Assembly: GCF_963667045.1 (NCBI RefSeq)
Contig: NZ_OY762934.1
Coordinates: 3,843,501-3,907,500 of the forward strand
Direction of reading: 5' to 3'
DNA from: an uncultured Cohaesibacter sp.
GTDB lineage: Bacteria > Pseudomonadota > Alphaproteobacteria > Rhizobiales > Cohaesibacteraceae
DNA: 64,000 nt
Positions 1 through 7,551 of this stretch are shown piece by piece. Position numbers and translations under genes: made by a program. Below the pieces are notes generated by a model. It saw only the letters and a list, made by a program, of their open reading frames with translations. It ran no database searches and had not been told where the DNA came from. Each line of letters begins with the position of its first letter. Position 1 is the first letter of the stretch.

Positions 1-411
1 ATTCTTGAACGGTCCATTTGGGGTCGACAGATCCATGCGATGGGCATGCAGAGATCAGCGTCCATCGTTGCCGGTCTACGCGTGAACAAGCTTCTGGTCA
101 TATGCTTTGTAGCAGCGTCAGCCACATGCGCCATTGCGGGTTTGCTCGCTGCGTCCAATCTTAGAATGTTCACGCCACTGGCAGGCTTTGCCTATCTTCT
201 CGACGCGATTGCTGCAGTCTTTATCGGCGCTGCCCTTCATCCACGCGGCAGGCCCAATATACCGGGCACTGTGGCTGGGGTGCTTTTCCTGGGAATGGTT
301 GCCAATGGCCTGAATTTGATGGGGTTGAACTTCAACACCAAGGACGCCCTCTCTGGGATCATCCTTGTCTCGGCTCTTGCACTGGCCGTTGCACAAAGAA
401 AGATGCGCTGA
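1..411 (+). CDS. Sugar ABC transporter permease, C-terminal part (RbsC type)
   Basis: The reading frame is open from the first base of the window, so this is the C-terminal 136 residues of a longer inner-membrane permease. It resembles RbsC/BPD_transp_2 permeases: a cytoplasmic loop with a G-R-x-I-x-A-x-G type motif near the left edge, then four hydrophobic segments ending in a short basic tail. In such transporters this subunit forms the channel for a ribose, xylose or polyol system. Its ATPase and binding protein would lie to the left, outside the window. A terminator follows 67 bases after the stop. Family assignment is fairly secure; the substrate is unknown. The neighbouring transketolase and alcohol dehydrogenase fit a sugar or polyol. 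Confidence 0.8.
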   Translation: MLERSIWGRQIHAMGMQRSASIVAGLRVNKLLVICFVAASATCAIAGLLAASNLRMFTPLAGFAYLLDAIAAVFIGAALHPRGRPNIPGTVAGVLFLGMVANGLNLMGLNFNTKDALSGIILVSALALAVAQRKMR

Positions 412-477
412 CAATCAAGAGATGGTGCGGCCTCTTGCTCTGCCTCGTTTGACCTACACCGCTTTTCTCCCAAAACT

Positions 478-509
478 AAACCCCCGGACATTGTTCGAGG
501 GTTTTTTTT
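478..509 (+). terminator. Rho-independent terminator of the ABC transporter operon
   Basis: An AAACCC-x-CG stem pairs with CG-x-GGGTTT around a nine-base loop and runs directly into eight T residues. It closes the transporter operon. It may also slow transcription arriving from the convergent molybdoenzyme gene. Confidence 0.75.
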
Positions 510-545
510 AAGGTTGATACCATTATCGAAATGGAAGACGTCGGT

Positions 546-2810
546 TCAGGCAGAAAGGATTGGCGGTTTGTCTATCGTCAAGGCAGGCAGCGCGCCTTGC
601 CATTTTTCGACGCGTACCAATGCGGTATGAGCCATGTTCCCTTGGGAAAGACCGGAGCATCCCTTGTCCTTGGTCAGAACGTTCGGATTGCCGTGCACCT
701 CTAGCGCAATGCCATTCACGATTTGAGGATCAAACCAGGCCCCCGTGGCAAGTGACACACAATCAGGACGGATATCATCGCAATATCTCAAGCCCGCAAG
801 GCACGCGCCACGTTGATTGAATATCCGCACAATTGATCCGTTCTCCAAGCCTCTGGCGCTTGCTGTCTCGGAATGGATATAAGCTGGCTCTCTTCCCTCG
901 ATCTTGTCGGCAAGCGCTTCAGACCCTCTGTCATTTTGTGAGTGAAGGCGTGTATCAGGCTGCCCTGATATCAAGTGGAGTTCGTCTTCTTCTGCACTCA
1001 ACAGGCTTTCACATGGCTCCAGCCAAGACGGATGGGGTGGGCAATCGGGAAGCGCCATGGCTTCAATTGCTTTATTGAAAAGCGTGATTTTGCCGCTCTC
1101 TGTTTTGAGGGGATGGGTTTCAGGATCGGCGACAAACGCCTCAAAAGCGATACGCTGGGTCGTAGAGTTTGGCACATCGAACCGCCCCCTTTCGCGGAAG
1201 GCCTCAAAGGAGGGAAGCTCAAACCCTTCTGTTATCGCCACGCGCTGACAATCGGTCCAGATTGTTTGTAGCCATCCGTCTTGATCGCGCCCTTCGGTAA
1301 ATTCTTCTGCGAATCCCAATTCCTTTGCCAGCAAGCTGAAAATCTCAAAGTCGCTCTTTGACTGCCCGAAGGGTTCAAAAAGCTGCGACATGAACAGCAA
1401 TGTGCTGTCACGCCGGTTGATCATGATATCTTCGCGTTCCAAAGGGGTAGAGGCCGGAAAAACAATGTCGGCTCTTCTCGCCGTTGCGGTCCAGCTATGA
1501 TCGTTGACAATAATCGTTTCCGGTTTGGCCCAGCCAGTTTCAAGTCTGTTCAGGTCCTGGTGGTGATGGAATGGATTGCCGCCAGCCCACCAGACGAGCT
1601 TGATGTCGGGATAGGTTCTGTCCTGCCCGTTATATTTGTAGGATCCACCCGGATGGAGCAGCATGTCCGCAATACGGGCCACCGGAATGTATTCGGAGAC
1701 GGGATTGCGGCCTTGTGAAACGGATGGCCATGATATCAAGCGGGTAGGGCGGCCCACTGGCGTGGTCGATCCATAGCCAAAAGCAAAGCCTGTTCCGGCT
1801 TTCCCGATCTGGCCTAGTGCACAGGCCAATGCGAGCCCCGCCCAAAGGGGTTGCTCGCCGTGATCGCCGCGTTGAATCCCCCAGGACATGGCGATCATGC
1901 TCTTCTTGGACGCAAGTTGCATGGCCAGCGTTCTGATCTGTGTGGCGGGCAGATCGCAAATGGAGGCAGCCCATTCCGGTGTCTTGGCTTGCCCGTCTTT
2001 GCCATGCCCCAGAATATAGCTTTTGAACGCGTCCCAACCGCTGGTGCAGCGCGCAAGGAAGTCTTCATCTGCCTTCCCTGTCTCAACAAGTACAAAGATC
2101 AAGGCGAGCAGCAAGGCCGTGTCCGTACCCGGTCGGATCGAAAGCCATTCAGATCCTTCAAGATCGCTTTTCTTTGGCGAGACATTGACCAATTGGACAT
2201 GCCGGTCTTGCAATGTCCTGAGCCAACCGGGGATTTCATGTTTGGACGTGCCTGCCGAGGCAATCTGGGCCGTTCGGCCTGAAATGCCGCCGAAAACGAG
2301 CAACAGCTCGCAATGATCCGCAACCAAAGGCAACGAGGTCATTTCATCCTGAAAGGCACGGTTGCTCAGGCCCAGTATGTGCGGAAACAGAACTTCAGCG
2401 GCTGCGTGGGAATAGGTTTCGCGGGCGCCCACAAACCCTCCGGTCATATTCAGGAACCGCCGCAACTGGCTCTGGGCATGGTGAAAGCGCCCGGCACTGG
2501 ACCATCCGTAGGACCCGCCGAAAATCGCGCCATTGCCATAGTCTTCCCTGATACGCCGCACTTCTCGCGCTGCGAGTGAGAGGGCCTGGTCCCAGCTGAC
2601 TTCGACATATTTGTCGTTGCAGCGATTTTTGCCGCCGTCACCCTCCAGCCAACCCGCGCGTATTGCGGGTTGGCGGATGCGGCTATTCTGATCGCGTGCA
2701 GCACTCTGCCAACCTTTCCCGATACGGGAGGGGGATGGGTCATCTGCAATAGGCCGCAAGCTCTTGTCGTCAATTTCATAGGCGCCCCAATGGGCTGCGG
2801 TATATTTCAT
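546..2810 (-). CDS. Molybdopterin oxidoreductase, biotin sulfoxide reductase/TMAO reductase type
   Basis: A 754-residue protein of the DMSO-reductase superfamily, close to BisC/TorA/DorA. It has no N-terminal Cys cluster, so no Fe-S centre, as expected for BisC-type enzymes. The motif YGWSS at residues 101-105 carries the likely molybdenum ligand Ser105. The C-terminal part (from about residue 630) is the molybdopterin-dinucleotide binding domain. There is no twin-arginine signal, so it probably works in the cytoplasm on a small sulfoxide or N-oxide. It starts three bases after the stop of the alcohol dehydrogenase gene, so the two are co-transcribed. No TorD/DmsD chaperone gene is nearby. 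Whether the substrate is biotin sulfoxide, methionine sulfoxide or something tied to the sugar pathway is not determinable. Confidence 0.88.
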   Translation of the reverse strand: MKYTAAHWGAYEIDDKSLRPIADDPSPSRIGKGWQSAARDQNSRIRQPAIRAGWLEGDGGKNRCNDKYVEVSWDQALSLAAREVRRIREDYGNGAIFGGSYGWSSAGRFHHAQSQLRRFLNMTGGFVGARETYSHAAAEVLFPHILGLSNRAFQDEMTSLPLVADHCELLLVFGGISGRTAQIASAGTSKHEIPGWLRTLQDRHVQLVNVSPKKSDLEGSEWLSIRPGTDTALLLALIFVLVETGKADEDFLARCTSGWDAFKSYILGHGKDGQAKTPEWAASICDLPATQIRTLAMQLASKKSMIAMSWGIQRGDHGEQPLWAGLALACALGQIGKAGTGFAFGYGSTTPVGRPTRLISWPSVSQGRNPVSEYIPVARIADMLLHPGGSYKYNGQDRTYPDIKLVWWAGGNPFHHHQDLNRLETGWAKPETIIVNDHSWTATARRADIVFPASTPLEREDIMINRRDSTLLFMSQLFEPFGQSKSDFEIFSLLAKELGFAEEFTEGRDQDGWLQTIWTDCQRVAITEGFELPSFEAFRERGRFDVPNSTTQRIAFEAFVADPETHPLKTESGKITLFNKAIEAMALPDCPPHPSWLEPCESLLSAEEDELHLISGQPDTRLHSQNDRGSEALADKIEGREPAYIHSETASARGLENGSIVRIFNQRGACLAGLRYCDDIRPDCVSLATGAWFDPQIVNGIALEVHGNPNVLTKDKGCSGLSQGNMAHTALVRVEKWQGALPALTIDKPPILSA

Positions 2811-2813
2811 AGA

Positions 2814-3875
2814 TCACAAATGCAGATCAAGGATCACCTTGATTTGCACTTCCCCTGGGTTTGGTTTACGCGAAAGGGCGGTTTCAAATTCCTCGAGCGG
2901 ATAGCGATGGGTGATGCAGGCGTCACCATCAATCAGGCCACGTGCCATCAGATCCAGAGCCGTGGCATAGGTGAAGGGGGCGAGATGGCCACCAAGAATA
3001 TTCAACTCCTTGAACTCGCCGAATATGTTGAGATCGACATTTACCTTGTCCTTATAGACCCCAAAGACAACAATCGTGCCGCGCTTGCGGATCAGCTCCA
3101 GACCTCTGGTGAAGGCGGATGTCTGCCCTGATGCTTCCAGATAAACGTCGGCCCCGCGTCCCCCTGTCAGATCCCCAATCGCCTGATCCAGCTTCGGATC
3201 ATCGGGATGGAAAGCAAGATCGGCTCCGAGCGTTTTCGCCAGCGCGCGTTTAGCTTCTCCGGGATTGACCAGAATGAGTTTTCTAGGGGTTTTCAGGCGG
3301 GCTGCTTGCAGCATACCCATGCCGATCGGCCCTGCACCGGATACGATCACCACGTCCTGAAACTGGATGTTGGCCCGCTCCACGCCGTGGATTGCATTGG
3401 CCAGTGGCTCGGTAAAGCAAGCCGCGTCATTGGACAGACCATCGGGCACCTTGTGGACTACGCAATCGGCTGGATAGATCATGTAGTCCGCCCAAGCGCC
3501 ATTGAGCGTCGCACCAAGCACATCCATCTTGTCGCTAAGGTGATAGAGCCCGCGTTGGCGGAAATAATCATTCCCATAGGTGATGTTGAGCTCTGCGACG
3601 GCACGATCGCCGACTTTGACTGCGTGGCGCTCTCCGGCACCCTCTCCAAGTTCGACCACTGTACCGGTGAATTCGTGGCCCGGTATGAACGGGAATGGGA
3701 GCTCCCATGGAGCTGTGGCGTCATACATGGCGCGATCCGCAGCACATATGCCTGACGCATCAACTTGCACCAAAATCTCGCCCGGGCCGGGTTCGGGTAC
3801 CGGTTGTTTTGTAGTCAAGCGATGCTGGCCACCAAATCCGTGACACTGCACAGCGCGCATCATCTTCCCTGTCAT
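2814..3875 (-). CDS. Zinc-type medium-chain alcohol/polyol dehydrogenase
   Basis: A 353-residue MDR-family dehydrogenase of the sorbitol/threonine dehydrogenase branch, likely oxidising a polyol or secondary alcohol with NAD(P). Catalytic zinc ligands are visible as Cys44, the His67-Glu68 pair and Glu156, and the dinucleotide fold has GxGPxG at about 181-186. The loop that normally holds four Cys for the structural zinc (about residues 96-112) has no Cys at all. I chose the ATG at 3875 because a GGAGGAA ribosome site sits just upstream; a longer frame would use a TTG overlapping that site. It is the first gene of the operon with the molybdoenzyme and is divergent from the transketolase genes. 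The substrate is unknown; the context suggests a sugar alcohol. Confidence 0.85.
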   Translation of the reverse strand: MTGKMMRAVQCHGFGGQHRLTTKQPVPEPGPGEILVQVDASGICAADRAMYDATAPWELPFPFIPGHEFTGTVVELGEGAGERHAVKVGDRAVAELNITYGNDYFRQRGLYHLSDKMDVLGATLNGAWADYMIYPADCVVHKVPDGLSNDAACFTEPLANAIHGVERANIQFQDVVIVSGAGPIGMGMLQAARLKTPRKLILVNPGEAKRALAKTLGADLAFHPDDPKLDQAIGDLTGGRGADVYLEASGQTSAFTRGLELIRKRGTIVVFGVYKDKVNVDLNIFGEFKELNILGGHLAPFTYATALDLMARGLIDGDACITHRYPLEEFETALSRKPNPGEVQIKVILDLHL

Positions 3876-3900
3876 TTGTTCCTCCAAAGGCTATTTCTGA

Positions 3901-3940
3901 TTGATTTTTAGCTCGCACAAAAAATCCTTCTTGATTTTTA
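3901..3940. promoter_or_regulatory. Direct repeats in the divergent dehydrogenase/transketolase promoter region
   Basis: The 10-base word TTGATTTTTA occurs at 3901-3910 and again at 3931-3940, exactly 30 bases apart, inside a very AT-rich 110-base divergent intergenic region. A good -10 box for the transketolase side (TATAAT) lies at 3949-3954. The spacing of about three helical turns would suit a regulator bound on one face of the DNA. This is inference; no regulator gene is adjacent. Confidence 0.3.
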
Positions 3941-3985
3941 CATATGGATATAATATTGACAATTGTAAAATGAGAGGAGATTGCT

Positions 3986-4912
3986 ATGCGCAATGAAAAA
4001 ACGACAGAAGAGGTTGCTCTCGGTATTCGTCGTCGGGTGTTTGAGCACACGATGCGAAACAACGGGGGGTATCTGTCTCAGGCTTGTTCGGCCGCCGAGC
4101 AATTGGCTTGGTTGTATAACGAGCAGCTCAATCTGGGGGCACCAACGCTTCCAGCCATCCCGAAACCTTTTGCCGGCGTGCCGTCTGCTGACAATCCCGA
4201 TTATCACACGGGGGCGGGCTATAACGGCCCTGCGACACCGGAGTTTGATCGTCTCTTTATTGCGCCAGCCCATTACGCGCTGGTTGCCTATGCCACGTTG
4301 ATTGAGGTGGGGCGTATGGATGAAGAGGGCCTCAAGATGTTCAATCAGGATGGCTCCTCTGTCGAGATGATCGGTGCGGAGCATTCTCCGGGCATGGAAG
4401 TGCATAATGGCACGCTGGGGGTTGGTTTCTCCACCGCTGCCGGTCTTGCCTATGGCCGTCGCCTGAAGGGCGAAACCGGCAAGACATGGGTCTTCATGTC
4501 TGATGGCGAAGTGGAAGAAGGCCAGACCTGGGAAGCGGTGCAGGCCGCGCGTTTTCATCGCATCGACAATCTGTGCGCCATCATGGATGTGAATGAACAG
4601 CAATGCGATGGTGCCATGTCATCGGTGATGGAAGTGGGCGATATCCGCCAGAAATTCATCGATTTCGGTGCAGCATGTATTGAAGTGGATGGTCATGATC
4701 TTAACGCCATCCGTCAGGCATCCGAGGAACCCCATGAAGGACGTCCCCTGATCATCATGGCCCGGACCTCTCCGTTCAAAGCCATGAGTATTCTGGAAGA
4801 GCGGTTCCCACGTCTCCACTATGTGCGCTTCAAATCCGAAGAAGAGCGTGCCCGTTTCAACGTCTCGATTGCGGCAGACCTTGGTGTCGAGCCCGTCGAT
4901 TACAGCCATTAA
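3986..4912 (+). CDS. Transketolase-like, N-terminal (TPP-binding) subunit
   Basis: A 308-residue thiamine-diphosphate-binding half of a two-subunit transketolase. The TPP/Mg motif is present as SDGE at 182-185 with Asn213 about 30 residues later; the usual first Gly of GDG is Ser. The segment near residues 24-37 reads NNGGYLSQACSAAE, where ordinary transketolases carry a GHxGG motif with a catalytic-site His, so that His is absent. HTGAGYN (84-90) and AEHSPGMEVHNG (141-152) are clear family motifs. A GGAGA ribosome site precedes the ATG, and the C-terminal subunit starts 12 bases downstream. The divergence suggests a ketose substrate other than the pentose-phosphate intermediates. Family certain, reaction uncertain. 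Confidence 0.85.
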   Translation: MRNEKTTEEVALGIRRRVFEHTMRNNGGYLSQACSAAEQLAWLYNEQLNLGAPTLPAIPKPFAGVPSADNPDYHTGAGYNGPATPEFDRLFIAPAHYALVAYATLIEVGRMDEEGLKMFNQDGSSVEMIGAEHSPGMEVHNGTLGVGFSTAAGLAYGRRLKGETGKTWVFMSDGEVEEGQTWEAVQAARFHRIDNLCAIMDVNEQQCDGAMSSVMEVGDIRQKFIDFGAACIEVDGHDLNAIRQASEEPHEGRPLIIMARTSPFKAMSILEERFPRLHYVRFKSEEERARFNVSIAADLGVEPVDYSH

Positions 4913-4924
4913 GGAGGCCTCATC

Positions 4925-5929
4925 ATGGTTGAAATGGTTAGTCGCCCCTATGCCCGCTCTTTCGAGAAATTCGCAGCCGGCAATCCCGATATTCTGTGTC
5001 TGTCCGCCGATCTGACCTCATCCTGCGAGGTTGACGGGTTCCGGGATCGGCATCCGGATCAGTTCCTGAGCCTTGGCATGGCCGAGCAGAATATGCTCAG
5101 CTTTGCCGGTGGACTGGGGCTTGCCGGGTTCCGTCCCTTCATTCACACCTTTGGCGTCTTCATGTATCGCCGCCCTTACGATCAGTTGATGGCCTCCATT
5201 GCCTACCCCCGCAGAAAAGTGCGGCTGATGGGCTTCCTGCCCGGCGTTACCACCCCCGGTGGGATGACCCATCAGTCGATCGAGGATATCTCGGTCATGC
5301 GCTCGATCCCCAATATGACCATATTGGAAACAGGCGATGCGACAGAGGTTGAATCGATTTGCGAGGCTGCCGACAGCATCGATGGACCGGTCTGGTGCCG
5401 GGTGCTGCGTGGCTCTGTGCCGCGTCTGTTCGATACCCCCATCAAGGTGGGTGAGATGCGTGTTTTGTCCGAAGGCGATGATATTCTGGTTGTCACCGCA
5501 GGCATCACCACCGAAGAAGCCATGCGGGCGCGCTCTGCGCTCAAGCAGGCCGGGCTTTCCATCCGCCATCTGCATCTGCACACCATCAAGCCGTTCGATG
5601 CCAAGGCATTGCTCGACCATATCGGTTCGGTCAAGCATGGGGTGATCACGCTGGAGAACCATGTCACCGAAGGCGGCATTGGCTCACTGGTTGCCGAGAC
5701 CATGGCGGATGCCGGTGTTGGCAAACGTCTCATTCGTCTGGGCCTCAAAGACACCTATGCCCATGGCGGATCACGGTCCTATCTGATGCGCTATTATGGT
5801 CTTGATGCCCTGGCACTCGTCAAGGGTATGGAAGATCTGATGGGGCAACAGTTTGGTATCACCGAAGACGACCTTGATACAGCCCGCGTCGAAGACGTCC
5901 ACTCCCTCGTCAAGGCGGAGGCACTCTGA
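4925..5929 (+). CDS. Transketolase-like, C-terminal (pyrimidine-binding) subunit
   Basis: A 334-residue partner of the upstream N-terminal half. It contains the pyrimidine-binding domain with the TPP-activating glutamate Glu54 in GMAEQN, followed by a typical TFGVFMYRRPYDQ stretch and the C-terminal transketolase domain from about residue 190. AAGGAGG lies seven bases before the ATG, a strong ribosome site shared across the junction with the preceding gene. The two halves should assemble into an alpha2beta2 enzyme moving a two-carbon unit from a ketose to an aldose. Split transketolases are often found in catabolic clusters, which fits the adjacent sugar permease and dehydrogenase. Confidence 0.87.
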   Translation: MVEMVSRPYARSFEKFAAGNPDILCLSADLTSSCEVDGFRDRHPDQFLSLGMAEQNMLSFAGGLGLAGFRPFIHTFGVFMYRRPYDQLMASIAYPRRKVRLMGFLPGVTTPGGMTHQSIEDISVMRSIPNMTILETGDATEVESICEAADSIDGPVWCRVLRGSVPRLFDTPIKVGEMRVLSEGDDILVVTAGITTEEAMRARSALKQAGLSIRHLHLHTIKPFDAKALLDHIGSVKHGVITLENHVTEGGIGSLVAETMADAGVGKRLIRLGLKDTYAHGGSRSYLMRYYGLDALALVKGMEDLMGQQFGITEDDLDTARVEDVHSLVKAEAL

Positions 5930-5981
5930 AGCCTCAGCGAAGAGGCTGCAAAGTGACAGGTTGCTACGTCAATTGAACCAT

Positions 5982-6010
5982 AAAAGCCCCGCCATGATGG
6001 CGGGGCTTTT
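5982..6010. terminator. Bidirectional terminator between transketolase and dms operons
   Basis: A perfect 12-base stem, AAAAGCCCCGCC paired with GGCGGGGCTTTT, around a five-base loop. It has T runs on both strands, so it can end the transketolase operon and the convergent dms operon. Confidence 0.85.
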
Positions 6011-6070
6011 ATTGTTTGGTCTCATCTGTAGCCATCAAAATGACAGGGTTCTTCGAGAAGCAAGCCAGAC

Positions 6071-6925
6071 CTAACTCAAGCCTTCAGTCATATGCAGCCC
6101 ATAATGCACATTGCGTCCGATAATCTCGGCAAACAAAAACAGCAACGCGCAAAGGAGGGTGACAAAAAGCCCGCCGCCAGCGGCAGTTAAAAGCAGCCAA
6201 AGCAAGCAGGCTGCGCATAGCAAGATAAACCGGACTGACATAAGGGCCTTATATGCAGGAAACACAGTATCCCCCGAGCGCAGGGCGGTCTTGATGTTGG
6301 GGAGGGCTCTTGCTTGCAAGACTGTGGTTACTGCGGAGACGGCAATTGCGCAAATGGTCATGACCAAAGGTCCGTTTTTCAAAACCTCGACGTCATTGCA
6401 TCCGGTTGCCTTAAACAAAATGGCCGCCATGATGCTGCCGCCAATGAGAATGGATGCGATAAAGTGCAAGGGTGTGAAAATCGTGTTCCATGTTGGAACG
6501 GTGCGCAGCATGTAAAGCGCGACCATATTATACATGAAGGCCAAACTCAGCAGAAATGTCATGGAAAGGGCAAGCGGCAACAGGCTTGCGGGCAGGAAGG
6601 ACACCTGCGACAAAAGCCAACTCAAGCCCCCGAAGGCCGCCGAGGCACTTCCAAAAACGATTTCGTTGGAGAATGGCGACCGTCTAAATCGGAAGATGGC
6701 ATTTATGCCCCGCAGGGGCCTGCCAAGATGCAAACTGGCAATTCCGAAGGAGAGGCCAAGAGCGATCCATATCGCGAGCATTCCAGTCAGTAAGGAGCCT
6801 TTCTGGTCCGGCGTAAGATCAACCAGGGAGAGGGCGATCAGGCACCACCAGAAGGCTCCTATTGCTGACTGCGCCAACACGGTGAAAACCATCAACGGCC
6901 ATTCTTTCCAAACAATCATGGTCAT
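6071..6925 (-). CDS. dmsC: DMSO reductase anchor subunit DmsC
   Basis: A 284-residue membrane protein with about eight hydrophobic helices, the quinol-oxidising anchor of a DmsABC-type complex. Family marks are the N-terminal EWPLMVFTVL stretch and the C-terminal EIIGRNVHYGLHM segment with the conserved E-x-x-GR. It would carry electrons from menaquinol or ubiquinol to the Fe-S subunit. Its ATG overlaps the stop of dmsB by four bases, so translation is probably coupled. It is the last gene of the operon, followed by the bidirectional terminator. Confidence 0.88.
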   Translation of the reverse strand: MTMIVWKEWPLMVFTVLAQSAIGAFWWCLIALSLVDLTPDQKGSLLTGMLAIWIALGLSFGIASLHLGRPLRGINAIFRFRRSPFSNEIVFGSASAAFGGLSWLLSQVSFLPASLLPLALSMTFLLSLAFMYNMVALYMLRTVPTWNTIFTPLHFIASILIGGSIMAAILFKATGCNDVEVLKNGPLVMTICAIAVSAVTTVLQARALPNIKTALRSGDTVFPAYKALMSVRFILLCAACLLWLLLTAAGGGLFVTLLCALLFLFAEIIGRNVHYGLHMTEGLS

Positions 6926-7542
6926 ACCTCCTTGGGATTGCCAAGCAAACCAGAATGGTCATCCGTGGCGCGGGCCGTTCGACCGGGCGTAATCGTGAGA
7001 TTGGGGTCAGTGAGCGTTGCAGCTGGCAGAGGGGCGATAGAGGCTTGGCCTCCATATTTCGCTCGAAGCTCGTCAATGGGACCAAAATCAAGCGCACGTA
7101 GTGGGCAGGATTCCACACAGATGGGTTGCAGCCCGAGCGAAATCCTTTCAGCGCATCCGTTGCATTTGGTCATGATCCCCTTGCGTTCATCATATTGGGG
7201 GGACCCATAAGGACAGGCCATTTCGCAAGACTGACACCCGATGCAGACATCCTCATTGACGGATACCAGCCCGTTGTCCTCCTGTTTATACATGGCTCCC
7301 GTTGGGCAGATCGAAACACAAATCGGGTCCGAGCAATGATTGCAGGAAATTGACAGATAATAGGCGAAGACGTCGTTGGTCCAGCCATCGTCCGTTTTTT
7401 GCCAACCGCCGCCTGTGAATTCATAGACACGGCGAAAATTGATATCGGCGGGCAAATCTTTGTAATCCTTGCAAGCAAGCTGACAGGTCTTGCAACCAGT
7501 GCAGCGGGATACGTCAATGTAAAATCCATATTCCTGCTTCAT
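6922..7542 (-). CDS. dmsB: DMSO reductase iron-sulfur subunit DmsB
   Basis: A 206-residue ferredoxin-like protein with sixteen cysteines in four groups: 14/17/20/24, 67/70/75/79, 100/103/106/110 and 127/130/142/146. This is the standard pattern for four [4Fe-4S] clusters in DmsB. It passes electrons from the membrane anchor to the molybdenum subunit. The C-terminal about 40 residues are a non-conserved tail. It lies between dmsA (nine-base gap) and dmsC (four-base overlap), which confirms the operon. Confidence 0.92.
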   Translation of the reverse strand: MKQEYGFYIDVSRCTGCKTCQLACKDYKDLPADINFRRVYEFTGGGWQKTDDGWTNDVFAYYLSISCNHCSDPICVSICPTGAMYKQEDNGLVSVNEDVCIGCQSCEMACPYGSPQYDERKGIMTKCNGCAERISLGLQPICVESCPLRALDFGPIDELRAKYGGQASIAPLPAATLTDPNLTITPGRTARATDDHSGLLGNPKEV

Positions 7543-7551
7543 GTTCAGACC

